Shown here: piece by piece, positions 1-11,000 of the stretch
Position numbering within the stretch: the first letter of the stretch is position 1
Layout of the letters: each line of letters begins with the position of its first letter
Assembly: GCF_001522545.3 (NCBI RefSeq)
Contig: NC_031768.1
Location: forward strand, 92,924,230-92,988,229
Reading direction: 5' to 3'
DNA: 64,000 nt
DNA from: Parus major
Taxonomy: Eukaryota > Chordata > Aves > Passeriformes > Paridae
Notes under the pieces: generated by a model
Told to the model about the DNA's origin: nothing
What the model saw: the letters and a program-made list of their open reading frames with translations, nothing else
Database searches by the model: none
Position numbers and translations under genes: made by a program

Positions 1-502
1 TGGTCACACTGAGCAGGGTCACCCTCCCACACTCCATACATGCAGTTCAGTGCCTGGTAGAGAGTTATTTTTCAAAGGAGAGGACTTTCAGGCAGTGATT
101 ACCTCTCTCCTTTGGGACAGTTTTTCCCAGCTATGGAAATACCATCTTTTCTGTTTAAAGCAAAAGACTCAGAAATTGCAGACATGCTGCCTTCAGGACA
201 CACTCACCAGCTCTCCTGTTTTCCAACAGCATTGATCAAGGAGCAGATGCAGCTCATCACAGCCTGACATTTTCTCTCCCTCTTACTTTGTTGTTGGCAG
301 ATGAAAAATGTAATTCACCTTCATTAGTAACTTCAGGGAGCCCAGCCCCAGGGCCAAATTCAGACTTCTTTCAGGAGTCTGAGCCATTTGAAGAGAGATA
401 ATTTGTGGATAATGTGTAATTATAGTGCCTGTTGTTGTACACATTGCTACACAGAAGTGCCACACACCCTGGGCAGTGTCTGGGCTTGGACACTCGAACC
501 TT
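1..502. other. Left edge, no gene seen
   Basis: I see only short unrelated reading frames, with no splice-bounded coding exon and no recognisable protein. By human synteny BOC would be expected to the left of NEPRO, but nothing here resembles its immunoglobulin or fibronectin exons. Confidence 0.4.
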
Positions 503-925
503 ATCATAGAACCATAGAATTGTTAAAGTTAGAAAAGACCTCTAAGATCATGGAATCCAACCATTAATCCAGCACCACCATCACTACTAAACCATGACAC
601 TAAGTGCCACATCCACAGGGCTTTTTGAACACTTTCAGGGATAGTGACTGCCACTTCCCTGGGCAGCCTATTCCAGGACTAGACAACCCTTTCAGTGAAA
701 AACTTTTTCCTCATATCCAATCTAAACCTCTCCTTGTGATCTCCTCTTGTCCTATTACTTGTTACCTGTGAGAGGAGACTGGCCCCCACCTGGCTACAGC
801 CTCCTTTCTGGTAGTTCTAAAGAGTGCTAAGGTCTTCCCTAAGCCTCCTTTTCTCCAGGCTAAATACCTCTGTGTCACTGAGCTGTTCCTCATAGGAATT
901 GTGCTCCAGACCCGTTACAAACCAA
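503..925 (-). mobile_element. CR1 LINE fragment (3' end)
   Basis: The left boundary has the CR1 3'-terminal hallmark in reverse complement (catagaaccatagaat). The usual CR1 tail follows: a run about confirming a 'fact'-like consensus of the form gacct-taagatcat-gaatccaacca, then accactTCCctGGGCAGCCTattcca and the leucine-rich end of the CR1 reading frame in reverse. The element is degraded and non-coding. CR1 is the dominant LINE of birds and other reptiles, which supports the assignment of the host. Confidence 0.85.
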
Positions 926-1384
926 CTGTGAAGGCCCAAGGTCTGTCATGATGCCTTTCAAAAACAGGCCAGCCTTGGCCAGAGGCAGGGCAAGACAAAA
1001 CTGCCTCAGAAGGCTGCAGGCAACATGGAAAGGAAAGTCCCTGGAGCTCACCAAATGAAATACCCACATATGAGACTTGGCTGTCTCAGGAAGGGGGACC
1101 ATATAATTGCAGAAAATGAGGGCACCCTCACACTGATGGCATAGCCACCAATATGCAGCATTTCTATCCCTTCTTTTTTATCATGTGCAGCTACAGAGGC
1201 ACAAGGAAGGTACTGACAGGCAGTCAAGGAATTCAGCTGCTGGTTCGCTATGCAGGACTTGGGAGCTGGAGGGCGAAAGTGATGCATGGAAATTAAGTTA
1301 ATTTTAAACCGCAGGCAAGAGAAGAGACTTGCTAGCAGTTACTTAAGAGAAGCTGCTGACTGTTTAAATACCATTAAGAAGATT

Positions 1385-2130
1385 AATGTCAGCCCACAGA
1401 ACCACTGAAAAATTAGGGCTGAAAGGGACCTTGAAAGGTCAGACCAGTCCATTCCACTAACCCAAGCAGGATCACCTAAACCTCGGACATCCCTGACAGA
1501 TGTTGCTTAACTTGATCTTAAAGCTCTCCACTCCCTAGGCAGTCTATTCTTTATTATCCCTGTCATTAGAAAGTTTTTCCTAACATCTAAATTGAGCCTT
1601 TCCTGCTGTGACTTAAGCCTTCTTTTTTTCTCTCCTCTCCTCCATCACAGACAAGGAGCAATGATTATGCCTTTTTATGTGCTTAAGACCTTCAGCTCTA
1701 TCCTCCTTTGGGTTAGAGAATTTCAGTTCTTTCAGGCTTCCCTGGTAGGTAATGGTTTCTCCATTTCCGCTTGTTCTCCTTGCTCTCTGCTGGGCTGGAT
1801 CCAATTACACCACATCTCCCCTTAACTTATTTTCCATCACCTCGACACCATGACATAGCTGACTTGCATTCAGCTTTTGATCCTTTTCCTGAAGAATTGC
1901 TACTTAACCCATCACTCCCTCCTCTGTACTCTGGGAGTTCATATTGTTGCTCAAGTGTACGACTTTCCACTTCTCCTTATTCAACTGCCTCCTGTTTCTT
2001 CCAGACCATTTCCCCAATTTGCCCACAGAGTTTTAAACTCTAATCCTGCCCAACACTACATCTATGGTTTTATTTCATGTTTTAAATGGAAGTCTTTACG
2101 TTTATCCTTTATAACAAAACACAACAAAAA
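1385..2130 (-). mobile_element. Old CR1-type LINE fragment
   Basis: The sequence follows the CR1 3' region in reverse (agggctgaaagggaccttgaaa, then aggcagtctattc, cctaacatctaaattgagcc). Around 1,990-2,045 it continues into the part that reads caccatttccccaatttgcc-like in older CR1 subfamilies. Divergence is much higher than in the copy at 503-925, so this is an older insertion. The right boundary is approximate. Confidence 0.65.
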
Positions 2131-2179
2131 ATTAAGCCAAACTGAATCAGATGTAGGGTAAAAACCCCACTCAAAGCAG

Positions 2180-2440
2180 CTTTAACCTGGACAAGAAGAT
2201 GCTGGCAGCAGTGCCCTGGGTGAGGTTATTCAAGCAGGTTTGTACCAAGTGACCTCAGCCACTCCTCACTCATAAGGCTTTCCCTCCAGACACTTCACCA
2301 TCCTTCTTTGGAAGTGCTCAAGGCCAGACTGGACAGGCTGGAGCAACCTGACCTAGCGGAAGGTGTCCCATGGCACGGGGTTGGAATGTTCTTTAAGGAC
2401 CCTTCCAACCCAAGCCATTCTGTGATTCTACCAGATCACA
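2180..2440. mobile_element. Two abutting CR1 fragments in opposite orientation
   Basis: Bases about 2,230-2,310 (gtgacctcagccactcctc, then cacttcaccatcctt) match the minus-orientation CR1 body. Bases about 2,308-2,440 match the plus-orientation CR1 3' end (gtgctcaaggccagactgg, then cccttccaacccaagccattctgtgattct). The two pieces meet without intervening unique sequence, consistent with an inversion, nested insertion or 5' inversion during retrotransposition. Confidence 0.7.
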
Positions 2441-2754
2441 TTTCCCCAGCTGGTTTCAAACAGCAGATACAAAACTACTCTGACAGCCGCATGATGTTAC
2501 TGCAGTCAGGCCTCTCCCCTCCACCTGAAACCTCCTTTTTGTGTTGCTGTGTCTCTGTCCCTTTGACCCTTGCGCTCTCACCTTCCCCCTCAGCCTCTCC
2601 ACTGCTGTCACCCTGCGTGCCAGTGGACCTTCCCTGGCTTGGGGAAGTGCCATGGGGAGGAAAAAAATAAATAAAAATAAACGAGGGCGGTAAAATCTGT
2701 GTTGCTTTTGAGGTAAGTGCATGTTGTTTTTGAGGTAAGTCTCAGTTATTTTTG

Positions 2755-2965
2755 AGAGAGGCCCATTTTGCCGCCGCGGCTCGCTCTGGGCGGCGCGGCC
2801 CGCGGCTCTGGGCGGCGCGGCCCGCGGCTGGCCCCTGGCGGACAGGAGGTGTCCCGGCTCAGCCGGGATGAGGAAGGCGCAGATGTCCCTCAGGCACAGG
2901 GGACACGACAGGGGTTTCACCGCCACTGGCCCGTGGCCACTGCAACCGCTGGCGTTGAGAGGAAC
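2755..2965. promoter_or_regulatory. Orphan CpG-rich patch with 22-bp tandem duplication
   Basis: A sharply GC- and CpG-rich stretch in otherwise AT-richer DNA. It contains two tandem copies of a 22-bp unit (2,783-2,804 and 2,805-2,826, beginning gctctgggcggcgcggcccg). CpG patches like this usually mark promoters in birds, but I found no convincing first exon on either strand. It might belong to a gene whose body lies to the left of the window (BOC would be the syntenic expectation), or it might be a GC-rich repeat. Confidence 0.4.
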
Positions 2966-5040
2966 GCTGGGACCAGCAGCTATCCCACCAGCATTCTAGA
3001 TCAGGGAAGGCTGCCCCTTAGCACAAACTCCACTTTGCCTGTCCGTTCTGCAAGTGAGGGCATTTCATCACCCCTGTCACGGTCACAAAGTAGGGAAAGG
3101 CAGTGAAACAAGCCCATGTGACCCCACAAGAGATGTGCAAGAGACAGAAGCAAGAACTACCTTTGGTCCACAGATGAACTCAAGTCTGTCTCAATGTCAT
3201 ACAGCCACCTCTCCCTGCTGCCGCACCCGGGCTCTGAGCAGCATTTTAACCTTACACATTACTCAAAGCAGGCTGATCTCAGCTCATTTCTGGCTCCATC
3301 TAAACTATCTCACTCAGCAAGTGTCCCAGAGCGCCTCATGCCCCTGGCCCTACACTGTACCCATCCTGCCAGCAAGCGCACCTGTGGCTTGGCTGCCATT
3401 CCCTGCAGCCTGCAAGGAGCCCACCTGCCTGATAAGGATGTGCCTTCCAGCAGCACCAGCGATTGGCACACACAGGAGGGGACCTGGGCAGGCAGGCTGC
3501 ACCCCTCCTAATTGACTGAAGGACGAGGAACACTTGAACGTGCTCCAAAAGGAAGCTCAGGCTACAGCTTCCCCACATTCATTTACTTGCAGAGCTTGCC
3601 CAAACCTGAAAGTAGGCATCAGCTTGCAGACAGGCAGCTGGGAGGAAGCAGAGTCAGGCCAGTGCAAGTCAGCTGGAGGTATTGACCCTTCTGGCAGTTT
3701 GGATGCAGACCCTGGGCTCAGCTTAAACATGTCTTTCTTCCCTTCTCTATCTAGAACCGGCCCTTCCCAGTCATTATTTTCTTCAGCATGACTCATTCCA
3801 GCTACAAGTCCATTCAACATTGTCTATCCAGGCCCCGCAAAACTTACCAAGGCAAACTCCATCAGGCCCTACATCGCTTCCATACAGGCAAGTCCTGGGG
3901 ACAAAAAAAAAAAATGTACTATCCACTATCTCATTTTTTGTTTTAAATACACAAAAAAACCCCTATGGAAGATTGAAATAGTCCAGTTTATTGCAGGGCA
4001 AAGGCTTAAGGCCAAGACAATGAGCAAGAATCTCTCAAGAACAACTCTCTGCCCTTCAGGTGATGACAGCATTGAGAGGTACTTCTTTGAGAACACTCTG
4101 GTACCAAAGCATGATAGTGCACAGAAAAAAAATCAAAACAAGCTCTCTAAATCAAATCTGCTTCCTAATGCAGGCAAAAAGAGCAGACAGAGCAGCTATC
4201 ACTGCAGTTGTACATGCATCAAAGCTGTGAGCTTTAAGTGCTATGAGTAGTCAGGAAGGAGTGTTTGCAAAATGCAGGGTGATGTGATCACATAACTGAG
4301 AGCTCCACTTTCCAAGCCTCTTGCAAATGGGGGTTTTTGGTTAAAAGTTTCCCTGTGCTCAGTACATTGGATGAAGTCTGCTCAGCAATGAATGCAAAAA
4401 GTGCCACAGAACAATGACAGCTGCAGGTGCAAAGAAAGAAATGCTAGAGGCCTGATAGTGCTTCAACATTTATTTTCCCCAAGACACGTAAAAAGAATTA
4501 AAACAGTTCTAAAACCCACAAAGCCTTAGAATACTTCACAATACAGAAATGCTAACTGTGCTTCCTGCTTAGACTAACCAGCAGGGAGGTCTTCCATTCA
4601 GGCCTTTATGTCAGTAGGTGCATAAAACTGTTTCATTTATTTCAGGTACATAACAAGTGACAGGAGAAATGTATAGTAGAATCATTCCAGTTTGGCTCAA
4701 GCCCAGGAAATTCTCCTGAGAGGGATGCTGTGCTGTTGACTGGAAGCCACATTCAACAGGTATTGCTCACACCATGTACAGATGTCTGCAGTCTGCCAGT
4801 CTGCCATGGTTGCTGTGTAACAGCACTGGGGCTGTGCTAGGCCATGGGGCTCCAAAACAACGGGTACACTGGAGGGGCAGAGAGAAAAACAAAAGCAGGA
4901 AAGCTGACCCATGTTTCTGTTAGAGGGCATGGTACTCTTCCATCTTCTCCCAGGCTGCTAAGTGATTTAGCCAAATGCAGAGGTTCAAAAGAGCCATCAG
5001 CACCACTTAGGAAGGCTAAAAAGCACCAGAACAGCTTCAT
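2966..5040. other. 3' flank of SPIRE-like gene, probable 3' UTR region
   Basis: No coding exon is recognised. The part nearest 5,040 lies just downstream of the minus-strand SPIRE-like stop codon and probably includes its 3' UTR. Minus-strand AATAAA hexamers lie at 4,636-4,641, 4,469-4,474 and 3,987-3,992 and are candidate poly(A) signals. A short A-rich tract lies at about 3,903-3,915. Confidence 0.4.
4636..4641 (-). terminator. Candidate poly(A) signal of the SPIRE-like gene
   Basis: AATAAA on the minus strand, about 400 bases past the SPIRE-like stop codon at 5,041. Two further minus-strand AATAAA hexamers (4,469-4,474 and 3,987-3,992) are alternatives. The sequence alone cannot tell which is used. 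Confidence 0.3.
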
Positions 5041-8000
5041 TTACTGATACCTTCTCTCTACTGACAGTCTATCAGCCAAAGGGCTAATGGATATCTGTGT
5101 CTGGTCCAAGGTTATGGCTGCATCCTCACGCAGTAGGACTTTTTTTGCCATCCTGCATTATGACAGTAATATAGTCACTCAGGCCTCTTCTGCAGCACTT
5201 GCATTACAACACAGACCAAACCATTGCCTGCCCCATGCAGTTAACTTCAGTAATGAACACTACTCCTAATTTTTGGCAACTGAAGTACCAGCCTTAGAAC
5301 CAGAAACTACTGTGTCTTTATTCTGGCTACATTAAAGAATGGTTTCATGGGAAGAAAGAAAAGGTACCAGTTTGCCCAGTAGAAAATTTAACTGCTTTGG
5401 GAAAAAAAAAAGAAAACATAAAGAAGAGATAATGTATGTTGTCAGTCCTGTAATATTGCACTTATATGCACGTTGTCTTTTTCACCCAGATCTGTCAAAA
5501 TCTCTTTTTGGAATAATTCATTTTCAGGGGACAAAAAGGAAAGTGTCTGTATGTTGTAGAGGGACCAAGAAATCATTTGTGGCTTCACTGTTCAGTCAGT
5601 TAAACCTGAGCCACAATTAGGATATTTCATGTCTAGGTAGAAAGGGGCTACTCCTCAGTTGCAGTGACAGACCTCCAGCTATGGGGGATAGAATGTGATG
5701 GGGTCTGGAAATTGTCATACTATGAAACTATTGCAAGGAACCTTCTATATCTGGGCTAATATGGACACTTCTAAATCCATGTCACAAACCTAACTGTTAA
5801 AACAGAAAATGTATTTCAGAGCATCTACACTTCCTCCCTTTGGGTCACCTAAAATCCACACTATTTCCAGAGAACTGTGGGCTAGTTAGACCAGTGGCTA
5901 AAAACCAGCCATTTGACAGAACATTCAGCTGACCAGCCCAATATTATACTACTGTCTGCATTTTGTAGCTTTGTGTAAGTAACTGGTGACATCTTTCAAG
6001 GTAAAAAAAGAACAACCCTCTCCCAGCTTACCCAAAATACTGTCGGTGCTGTATTTCACGTAGCAACTCAGAACTCTTCTGCTCTTGAATAGCTGGATCC
6101 TCCTCTCTGGATAGTCTCAAAAATTTTAGGAATTGAAGTGGGAGATGCAAACACATTCTGAACGGCATGGACATCTAGAATCACAACACAAGTCACCTGA
6201 GTTCTCAGGGAAACATATCTTCCTTCTTAGCAGGACACTTTGCATGCCATGCAATTGATTTATTAGTGCACTTAAAAGGTAGACATTAATGCAGTGAACT
6301 TTCTGACCCTTGTATAAATAGAGCCCAGTGTAATCCCAACCACTTTACACAGGATGAAAGAAAGAAGAACCAGAGCTGTTTTAGTTGACTATGACAAGAG
6401 ATCCGTGTCACCATGGCTACTTTTACACCTCACACTATTCCCTCTTCTATTTTCTTACAAACAAGCTAGAGGGTAGTTTTGAGGTATCAGTGGGATGAGG
6501 GAAAGCTTCTTATGACTAAGTGAGGAGGAGGGAAAGCAGAAAATGTAAAAATCCCATATGCTGTTGTAAAGACTAGACTTGCCTTAACGCAGCAGTCACA
6601 GCAGACAACCCTGAAAGAAAAAAAACTCTCCAGCATTATCATTTGATTAAAGCTCAGTAGATACCAAGATTGCAGCTACAGGGGGCATTCCCAAGTAAGT
6701 CTGAATTCATAATTGTGGCAGAATCACTTGATGGCAAAGTGAGCAAGCTGAGAACTCCACTATTCAGTTTGCCAGCCTTCCTATTTCTGGCAGTTTAAAC
6801 AATTTGAAATGTGTCAACATCCATAGCTTCAAGGCTTTATCTGCAAATGCTCATTACACTTCACCCAGCACTACCACCAGACAGTTGCTCAATTTCCAGT
6901 GGTTGTTTACTTGCTGCTTATAATCAATTCAGTGCTTCACAACTGCTTCAAATAGATGTAAAGTGAGCCTTAATGAGCCTGAAGTTCCTCTCTCACTCTC
7001 CCATGAACAGAAAGCCTCTGACAAATAAGTGGATACAAGTAGGCTCGACTCCTTTCCCAGTCACAAGGACTGGAGTTCTTTTTCACTCCTCAACAGAAGA
7101 TTCTGGTGTAGACACTCTCCCAGAACCTGTTCAAGCCCTTGGCTGAAGCTAGAGTACACCATTAGAGCAAAATGCAGAGTGTGATCTCAGAGAAACTAAT
7201 TTAATACTAGCACAGGAAATTTGGCTATTGGTGACTTAATATTAAGAGTTAAAACTGAGATACTACTTCAGAGACAAGATTTTCCACATCCTCCCCAGCT
7301 GTAGACACTTCAGCCCAGCTTGTGCAGCAAGGCAAAGCTGAAGGGCTCAGCAACCTGTTCCTATCCAGTAATACAAGTGATGAATACTGGAGAATTCCCA
7401 GCACTGTTCTTTCATTCTTTTCTCCCTCCTCATTCAGTCCTTTTGTACCAGCTCACCTGCTGCAGAGGTAACAGTTGTAAGGCCACTTAAGAAACATCTG
7501 CTTATGGCAGCTGAAACAGATCTGTGGAAAGGAAAGATATTTGTGAATGCAAATGGGAAACATCTTTGTACCAAGAGTACCCACTGCCTACCAAAAAGCA
7601 AGCACGTAAACAAACCTTCTAAAGGCTTTAGATTCATATACAACAACAGAGGTCCAATAAAGAATAGCAAAGACACAGGAATTAAAAGCTAAAAAGGCAA
7701 AAATATTCTTACTTGTAGGCCACTGTTTTTATAATGCAGAGGTTTGGGGCAGCTGCCAGACAACAGGAGTTTAAAAAAAGGCTCTTGAACAAACAATAGC
7801 TGTATTGTGCAAGAGTGTAACAGTAGCTAGTTAAGAGAGAGGGAAGAAGAGAGACATTCTTTGAGGTAGACTGCAGCAATCCCAAAGAGATTAAATCAGG
7901 GCAAATTTGAATTCAATCCTGAAGCAAAAAATGAGTCATACGGAAGCTGATGAGTCGCTTGAACTTTATAAAAAAAGAGCACATTCATACACAGCTGGCA

Positions 8001-11000
8001 GTCAGAAGTGATATTATCTTGAGAAGCAGAACTTGAGAAAGCTAAAAAAACAGCAGTGGGTAAGAAAGCCATTTTAGAATAGTCATAGAACAGGCAAGTT
8101 AAAGCAGGGTCAGTAAGGTGAGAAGAAAACAAGGATTCAGTCTCAGGAGCATCAGATAGCTTGTGGAAGTAGCATGGCTCTGCTAGTAGAACCTTTGACT
8201 CTGTCCATACTGCTAAATAAATGAGGGCAAAAAAAATGACCCAAAAGCCAAGAAGCACAGACTTCCTCACATCTGTGTTGCAAAGGGCCTGTACTCAGGA
8301 CATCTGCTCTGGAGGGGTGGTTGCCACACCCCCTCTAAAAGAGACTTGGAGATAAACCAGAAGTCGAGAAACACGACCAACAGCCCTGAGCTATACAGTT
8401 CCTTCCCTGTCCTCCCATCTCCCCCACCTTCATGTCCACTTGGCAAGGTGGGACATCACAACTCGGATGTGGGAGCCTGAGTCAAGCACCTTTGTTTCAC
8501 TGTTTAGGAGTACCAAATCCTTTTTATTTACTTTGGGATTTCAGAGCTGACCAGTGGTCATGACAGTCAGCTCCCCTTGCACGGAAATCAGACAAGAAGC
8601 AACAAGCAAAGGCTGAGCTACCTTCTAGGCAATTTACACAGCTTAAACTAGATTAGAAGCCATCACCACACAAATACTAAAAAAATTTTCCAGCCTAGGG
8701 CCAAACTCAGATCAGCTGTTATGAATAGGATAAGTTGAGGCAGAGGGTGCCTCTGAAGTTCAGCACTGAGGGCCATGAAACCAACCAGCTTTTGAAAAGG
8801 CAAGGGCAGCATGAAGACAAGGAGGAGAAACATACCTTTGCTCTTGGAAAGACACCATGACTACCTCCTTGGAATAGGCCTTGCCCTTCCAGCACCATCA
8901 TTGCATATCTGGTTCCAATCAGCTCAGCAATGGTTGGCGATGGCCACTTGGTAGGAATGGGACAGTCCTATTGAAGGACAGAAGTTAAACATCAGATAAA
9001 GATGAAGAAAGGAGCTATTTGGGGAGGTCATCTCAAAACTGGGTCCCAAAGGATCAGGAGCATTTTTCTCCAAAACCCCATTTTGCTTGTGATGGGGAGT
9101 TATCAGGTGACTCTTTGACAATACTAGCAGAGAAACTACTACAGGCAGGTGAGTGGTTGCTACAGTTTTCAAGATTACTTGGAGACATTTTATCCTTTGG
9201 AGCAGGCCACAGAATAGATGCCACCCTGGCCTCTCCTGGATACAAAATCCCTTTCTACAGCACAACACTCTCTTGCCTTTCTCTTTCCCCCAGACCTGCT
9301 GGCCCCATACAAATGGAAGCTGTGGTCTCATGGTCAGCCAGGAGAGACAGCTGTGCTTTAATCCCCAACACACCTGCATCCCCCACCACACTGCTGATCA
9401 AAGATGCATCAAAGAGGTCAGTCAGAGACTTGCCAAGGTGGGGCAAGGAGGGATGCAGAAGGAAAGAGAGACATGGGCACAATACACCTTGACAGGGCAG
9501 AAGAAGGTGAGGCTATAATTCAGAGGGTTGCACAGAAGCACAGAGACCCCATTATTTCTCCCACAACCATAATTCAGAGCCTGATAACTTCAGTTCTATA
9601 TATATTATATGTTTAAAAGTCACTGAAAATGCTGTGCTATCCACATTTTGTTAGCTACTTATTGCCCTTTACTGCAGCTTAAAAGATACTTGTGAGCACA
9701 TCAGAATCTAGAGAGAAGGAAGGGACATGAAGAAAGCAGGATATTCCCACTCTCAATTACAGTCTGCTTGAGGAAGCCTTGATGGACACTTTCAAGTCAT
9801 GTCATGGTATTTTTCTCTTCTAGTATGAGAAATAACTTTATTTCATATCATTCAAAGGGGAAAGCCACAAGGACATTACAGCATCCAGTCTTCTCTTAAG
9901 ATGTCTCCAAGGAGAGAATAATATACCAGCTTCAGATGGGTATACCTTATGTCCCAAGACAAAAACCACAGAGCATGCCTACTGCTTTCATGAGGATCAA
10001 GGCACAAGTCATTACCAGATATATCAGACCAAGGTTGCTTGCTGACATGTTGGACTTACAAGCTGCTTGCTCTGAAGGCCTCTCTCTAAAGATCTGGACC
10101 TTCCTCTGTAAGGAGGCAGCTGCTGTTGGCCAGTGCTCAGGAAACATTTAGGCTTAATGTCTCCTGGTGTGGGTGCACTCATGGGAGGAGACATGCAATT
10201 TGCAGTGAGACCTGGATAGGAGGAGAGAGTTTTAGGTTGCAGAAAATCCACTGTCAGGTTCTGAGCATTCACCCTGAAAGCTGGACACTCAAGAGCACTA
10301 CACTGCCTTCTGAAGGTAGCAAGGCTTACATCTCTCCCCCTCCAACCCATCTGCTCAGATCACAGAAAACACAGAGGTTACAGAAATTATGCTTGTCAGT
10401 AGGCACTGATGAGGCTTCATTAGCACCATTTAGTTTAATAAAATGAAATGCTGCACTTTCCACTTGAATATTCAAACCACTCATTTAGCTTTTACTGCAA
10501 ATTCCAGTCAGGCCTTTGGGAACATTCAATCATTGTTTTGAAGCTGCAGGAGCTGTACAAGCTTCAGTCAACTGCAGAGAAATGATTTTCTAAGGGCACC
10601 TCCTCAGACTCTTGATTTAGCATTGGAACTTCTCCTGCAAAGTATCTTCAGGTGATTAAAGAACTGTACACTGAGCCCAGCACAAGGGTTTGGGAACCTA
10701 CCAGGCCACTGGCTGTACTTTGTCACCTGGTTTAGATGTGCAGCCAGAAGTGCACTGACCTGTGCTGATGCAGGATACTCCTGATAGCCTGGTAGAAGGA
10801 AGGCAGGTGCTGGCAGGCAGCTTTGGAATGGTTTCCTGTAGACCAGAGGACAGGATGTTCATAATCTGCATGTAAGAGACACCAAGGCCACTTCATTAGA
10901 AGTACTGCTGCCTAACAAAACCCAGGACACCCATGACTGATCAGAAATGTTCAAGGCTCAGCTAGAAGAGGAGCAGAGAGAAAAATCAATGGAGCACACT

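Noticed and set aside
2456..2926. 156-codon minus-strand frame over the CpG patch
   Set aside because: It spans a CR1 edge, low-complexity sequence and the 22-bp duplication with no protein resemblance.
7896..8270. 124-codon minus-strand frame with a hydrophobic start, inside the SPIRE-like intron between exons 12 and 13
   Set aside because: No splice framing, no recognisable family, low-complexity codon mix; it looks like a chance frame in AT-rich intron.
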